DNA from: Bdellovibrionales bacterium | Lineage (GTDB): Bacteria > Bdellovibrionota > Bdellovibrionia > Bdellovibrionales > UBA1609 | NCBI GenBank assembly: GCA_020434645.1 | Contig: JAGRAK010000068.1 | Location: 1 to 8,819 of the forward strand | Length of the DNA stretch: 8,819 nucleotides | Direction of reading: 5' to 3' | Shown: positions 5,867 to 8,819 of the stretch, one piece after another | Position numbering within the stretch: the stretch's first letter is position 1 | How the letters are laid out: each line of letters begins with the position of its first letter | The notes under the pieces: model-generated | Database searches by the model: none | What the model saw: only the letters and a program-made list of their open reading frames with translations | What the model was told of the DNA's origin: nothing | Program-made: the position numbers and the translations under genes

Positions 5867-5916
5867 GCCCACTTAAGACGCCAGAAACTAAAGGGCGAAA
5901 TCCTATAGGGGGAAAA

Positions 5917-8097
5917 ATGCACAAGTCACAAAAATGCTTAATCATTGGTCTGATGTTCGCGTTCACAATGATCGGCTGTTCAAAATTTGATTCTTCAAAT
6001 GCGGCGCTGCCGGCGACCCCTGAAAAAGAAGTGGTAACGGTTGAAGAAATTGATCCTGGTAAAACAACAAGTGAAACTGATATTCCAGTTGAAAGAGATT
6101 TTCCGCTCAATACCAAAGTTGGCCCTTGTGAAGATTTTTATGAGTATGTGTGTCGCCCAGCACTTGATAATTTTGAACTCCCATCTGATCGCAGCCGCTG
6201 GACTTTCGCCTTCAGTGACTCCGCTGAACGCTTAATGCGGGTTAAAAAAGAACATCTTGCGAACTCGAATATGAGTACGGCGACAAAGCGTGCAAAACAG
6301 TATTTAAACTTTTACCAGTCTTGTATGAATGTTGATGCGCGAGCGAAAGAAGAACTTCGCACCGTCAGCACCACCATTCGCTCATTTGATACTCTTAAAG
6401 CTGCTAATAAACCGAAAGAAGCTTTGCTCAATTTGCTCGGGCGCAACTCTCTGACGGCAAATGCCAGTCTGGTGAGTATTGGCGCCGAAAATAATCAAAA
6501 AAATTCCAATGTTATGGATTTAATTTTTGACGTAGATGTTCGCTCTCTACCTGATCGCTCATACTACGCTATGGCCGAAGTAATGAAAGACTATGAGGCT
6601 ATGGTCGCTTTGTTTTTTACAAGCCTCGGCATTAGCGATGCCGAAGTTCGTGCCCACAAACTCGTTGAGTTTGAAAAAGCATTTGCCCAAGTTTACCCGA
6701 CACGCGCTGAGATGAGAGAAGTTTGGACAAAAGAAGATGCCGGTATCACGCGCTCTGAAATTAAGACCCTCTACCCCAATCTAAAAATGGACGCCATTTT
6801 GGCGCAAGTTCCAAACTCTACTTTTATTCGTCATTTGTTCCCTGAAGTTTATGCCTTTATGAACGAAAACTTAGAGAACATGTCTTTTGAAGAAATTCGC
6901 GACCTAGTTCTGTTTGTTAATTTAAAAGGAGATCTCAATAAAGCCTATCCTCAATTCTACAACGCCTACCGAGCCTTTCAAGTTCGTCACTTAGGAGTAC
7001 CCCCTGTTGAAGCCGCCCTTGATGAACAATGCACTGAGACCACAATGGGTGCTTTTGCTAAAGAAATGGATGAAGCCTTATATGAACAGGTTTTCCCGAA
7101 TTTTCCGGAAGATAAATTTAGAAGCCTTGTTGAAAAAATCAGACAAACAATGGATTCAAAATTACAAAGTAACTCTTGGTTAAAGCCCGAAACCAAAACT
7201 CTTGCTCTTGAAAAATTACGCTCTATTCGTATGCAAGTTGTAAAACCACAGGTCGAAAAAGATTGGGACTTCTTACCCCTAGCGAAATATAAATCGACAA
7301 AATATTTAAAAAACATACAAACATTAAGCCTTGCAAATCAAGAGATCACTTTGCAAAAACTAAAAGCAGCAGCCGATAAAGATAAATGGTCAATGAATCC
7401 ATTAATGGTGAATGCCTACTACAACCCTTCTGAATCTAAATTTGTTATGCCTGTCGGAATTTTGCAGTATCCGTTTTTTGACACAACTGCATCAGACTTT
7501 GTAAATCTCGGTGCTGTGGGCATGGTCGTAGGCCATGAGGTCGGCCACTCATTTGATGACGAGGGCTCAAAATTTGACAAAGATGGGAACATCAACCCAT
7601 GGATGAGTGAAGAAGATTTAGAGAATCTTAACACCCTTGCCAAGCGTCTGGATGTGCAAATGGTGGCCGCGTGCAAAGCCGCGATCGATGATCTCGAAAA
7701 TTTAACTGTCGAAGATGGCTCTCCTATGCCTAGTAAAGAAGAACTATATAAAAATTGTGAAAACCCTGGTGAAACCGACAAAAATTATGCCGATCTCACT
7801 CGAGGTGAAAACATGGGTGACCTTTCTGGAATGCACTTTGCCTATGAAACGGCTTTTCCGGGCGGCGCGGGCAGCGCTCAAGACAAACAAAAGTTCTTCA
7901 TTCAGTATGGTAAAGTCTGGTGCACAAAAATGCGTCGAGGAGAATACTTAAAACGTATGAAGACAGATCCGCATGCCCAAGTGCCGATGAGAACAAATGA
8001 ACCTATTAAACATTTAAATGGCTTTTATGAGGCCTTTCAGTGTCAGCCCGGTGACAAAATGTATATCCCAGAAAATGAACGCCTCAATATTTGGTAG
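5917..8097 (+). CDS. M13-family (PepO/neprilysin-like) zinc metallopeptidase, lipoprotein
   Basis: A complete 726-residue M13 oligopeptidase. Residues 1-20 are a lipoprotein signal ending in the lipobox MIGC; Cys21 is the lipidated residue. Ser22 at +2 favours the outer membrane under the Lol rule. Residues 22-60 are a polar linker. The N-terminal M13 domain starts with PCEDFYEYVC (70-79). The catalytic domain has NAYYNP (499-504, substrate binding), VMPVGILQYPFF, the zinc motif HEVGH (540-544, with catalytic Glu541) and ENMGD (631-635) with third ligand Glu631 and Asp635. It also has DPH-x5-R (684-692), whose His686 and Arg692 match neprilysin His711 and Arg717. It ends in the bacterial PepO form NIW rather than the animal CxxW. 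All catalytic residues are present. It probably degrades peptides at the cell envelope. Start ATG with AGGGGGA. It is monocistronic and convergent with the methyltransferase gene. Confidence 0.95.
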   Translation: MHKSQKCLIIGLMFAFTMIGCSKFDSSNAALPATPEKEVVTVEEIDPGKTTSETDIPVERDFPLNTKVGPCEDFYEYVCRPALDNFELPSDRSRWTFAFSDSAERLMRVKKEHLANSNMSTATKRAKQYLNFYQSCMNVDARAKEELRTVSTTIRSFDTLKAANKPKEALLNLLGRNSLTANASLVSIGAENNQKNSNVMDLIFDVDVRSLPDRSYYAMAEVMKDYEAMVALFFTSLGISDAEVRAHKLVEFEKAFAQVYPTRAEMREVWTKEDAGITRSEIKTLYPNLKMDAILAQVPNSTFIRHLFPEVYAFMNENLENMSFEEIRDLVLFVNLKGDLNKAYPQFYNAYRAFQVRHLGVPPVEAALDEQCTETTMGAFAKEMDEALYEQVFPNFPEDKFRSLVEKIRQTMDSKLQSNSWLKPETKTLALEKLRSIRMQVVKPQVEKDWDFLPLAKYKSTKYLKNIQTLSLANQEITLQKLKAAADKDKWSMNPLMVNAYYNPSESKFVMPVGILQYPFFDTTASDFVNLGAVGMVVGHEVGHSFDDEGSKFDKDGNINPWMSEEDLENLNTLAKRLDVQMVAACKAAIDDLENLTVEDGSPMPSKEELYKNCENPGETDKNYADLTRGENMGDLSGMHFAYETAFPGGAGSAQDKQKFFIQYGKVWCTKMRRGEYLKRMKTDPHAQVPMRTNEPIKHLNGFYEAFQCQPGDKMYIPENERLNIW

Positions 8098-8125
8098 GCT
8101 TTATTTGATACCGCTCACCAGCGAA

Positions 8126-8149
8126 GGCCATCGGGAACTGCCGATGGCC
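8126..8149. terminator. Hairpin between convergent genes, without T-tract
   Basis: GGCCATCGG (8126-8134) and CCGATGGCC (8141-8149) form a perfect 9-bp stem with a 6-base loop, located between the stops at 8097 and 8174. Its position suggests a shared transcription end for the two convergent genes. Neither strand carries a T-run after the stem, so it is either a non-canonical terminator or an RNA 3'-end stabiliser. Confidence 0.5.
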
Positions 8150-8173
8150 GCAAACCGGCTAACAAAAAGACAA

Positions 8174-8819
8174 TTAACAGCAGGCTCCAGCCGGAGTCTC
8201 AATACCTGTTTTGGCCATAACTGACAGCTCACAGTCAAACAGACCCATGTGAACCTCTTTTTCACCCACGACTTTAAAGTGCTTGGCGTACGACGTGAGA
8301 CTCACCATATCGGCCGTATTGCCACAAACAAGCATAGGTTTATTTGTATGAAAGGTGTGGTGGTCATCGAGAGTGAATGTATGCGGATGGCCTTCAATAG
8401 TCCCAAGATAGTAAGCGACCTGGCCGAAATCTTCACAGCGATCTTCAACATCAATTTTAAAAGCGCGAAACGTGATGGATTCAAAATTGACCATGCCAAT
8501 TTTTTTCTCTATTTCAGGATTATTAAGAGTGATTTTAGACTGAGACATCACTCGAAAATCTTTGCACCCGATTGTGAACATCAGTCTGCGAAAATCTTCT
8601 TTATACATGGCACCACCCAAGCACTCACCTAAAAGTACGGGGTCTTCATTCAGAGGAGCTGGTATTCGGCGATCAGAAAATACATCACTAAAATAAAGCT
8701 CTCCACCCGGTTTTAAAACTTTAAATATTTCAGCAAATAAACGCGGCTTATCGGGCGAAAGATTTGTCACGCAATTAGAGACCACAAGATCGACTGAATT
8801 CGGCTCGATGCCGGCTCCC
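8174..8819 (-). CDS. arsM: Arsenite S-adenosylmethionine methyltransferase (ArsM/AS3MT family), C-terminal part, partial
   Basis: The frame is open to the right edge, so the start, the SAM-binding motif I and the first cysteines are missing; 214 residues are visible. The protein begins within GAGIEPNSVDLVVSNCVTN. It continues with LSPDKPRLFAEI, VLKPGGELYFSDVF and GECLGGAMY, all typical of ArsM. The Cys in SNC (visible residue 16) and in IGC (85) match two arsenic-binding cysteines of the family (human AS3MT Cys156 and Cys206). The C-terminal domain ESITFRAFK ... RCEDFGQVAYYLGTIEGH also resembles AS3MT. The protein ends in GACC, a vicinal Cys pair common in bacterial ArsM tails. The enzyme methylates As(III) in the cytoplasm with SAM and a thiol reductant. 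No other ars gene is in view. A GTG at 8785 lies inside the conserved region and is not the start. Confidence 0.88.
   Translation of the reverse strand, partial: GAGIEPNSVDLVVSNCVTNLSPDKPRLFAEIFKVLKPGGELYFSDVFSDRRIPAPLNEDPVLLGECLGGAMYKEDFRRLMFTIGCKDFRVMSQSKITLNNPEIEKKIGMVNFESITFRAFKIDVEDRCEDFGQVAYYLGTIEGHPHTFTLDDHHTFHTNKPMLVCGNTADMVSLTSYAKHFKVVGEKEVHMGLFDCELSVMAKTGIETPAGACC

Noticed and set aside
5850..6116. Minus-strand open frame of 88 codons over the start of the M13 peptidase gene
   Set aside because: It is antisense to the lipoprotein signal and linker of a well-supported gene, and has no promoter or ribosome binding site of its own.
8249..8632. Plus-strand open frame of 127 codons
   Set aside because: It is antisense to the ArsM-type gene, whose minus-strand frame carries conserved cysteines and the family's C-terminal domain.

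Overview
The window looks like chromosomal DNA of a Gram-negative bacterium with moderately low GC. A Bdellovibrio-like relative (Bdellovibrionota) is the best guess. This rests on the secreted or outer-membrane proteases, a lipoprotein M13 peptidase, and a BlaR1-type M56 protein fused to an MltD-like transglycosylase, an architecture I associate with that group. It is an inference; there is no rRNA or other phylogenetic marker here. I see no tRNA, CRISPR array, insertion sequence or phage gene.

Layout. (1) Positions 1-1636, minus strand: a two-gene unit with a clear sigma70-type promoter at 1691-1718. It encodes a small secreted or membrane protein with a tyrosine-rich tail, then a subtilisin-family (S8) protein cut off by the left edge. 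The S8 protein has lost the catalytic Asp of its first motif. (2) Positions 1637-2282: a 650-base stretch without large genes but rich in structure. It holds the promoter, palindromes, a minus-strand terminator, a plus-strand 45-codon gene with an excellent ribosome binding site, and the terminator of the next operon. (3) Positions 2283-4291, minus strand: a BlaI/MecI-type repressor gene overlapping by one base an M56 metalloprotease gene. The periplasmic sensor end of the M56 protein is an MltD-like lytic transglycosylase domain. A 38-bp double operator lies just upstream. (4) Positions 4418-5698, minus strand: a type II NADH dehydrogenase. (5) Positions 5708-5916: a divergent AT-rich promoter region. 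(6) Positions 5917-8097, plus strand: an M13 (PepO/neprilysin-like) lipoprotein peptidase. (7) Positions 8174-8819, minus strand: the C-terminal part of an ArsM-type arsenite methyltransferase, convergent with the peptidase and running off the right edge.

How the genes may work together. The clearest unit is the repressor/M56 pair. By analogy with BlaI-BlaR1, a wall-related signal sensed in the periplasm would activate the cytoplasmic zinc protease, remove the repressor and open the double operator. Here the penicillin-binding sensor is replaced by a transglycosylase fold, so the natural signal may be peptidoglycan strands or fragments rather than a beta-lactam. No beta-lactamase is present. 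The NADH dehydrogenase, M13 peptidase and methyltransferase look like ordinary stand-alone genes.

The items most worth a second look are the transglycosylase-sensor fusion with its double operator and G9 tract, the 45-residue lysine-striped peptide gene, and the degenerate S8 protein.
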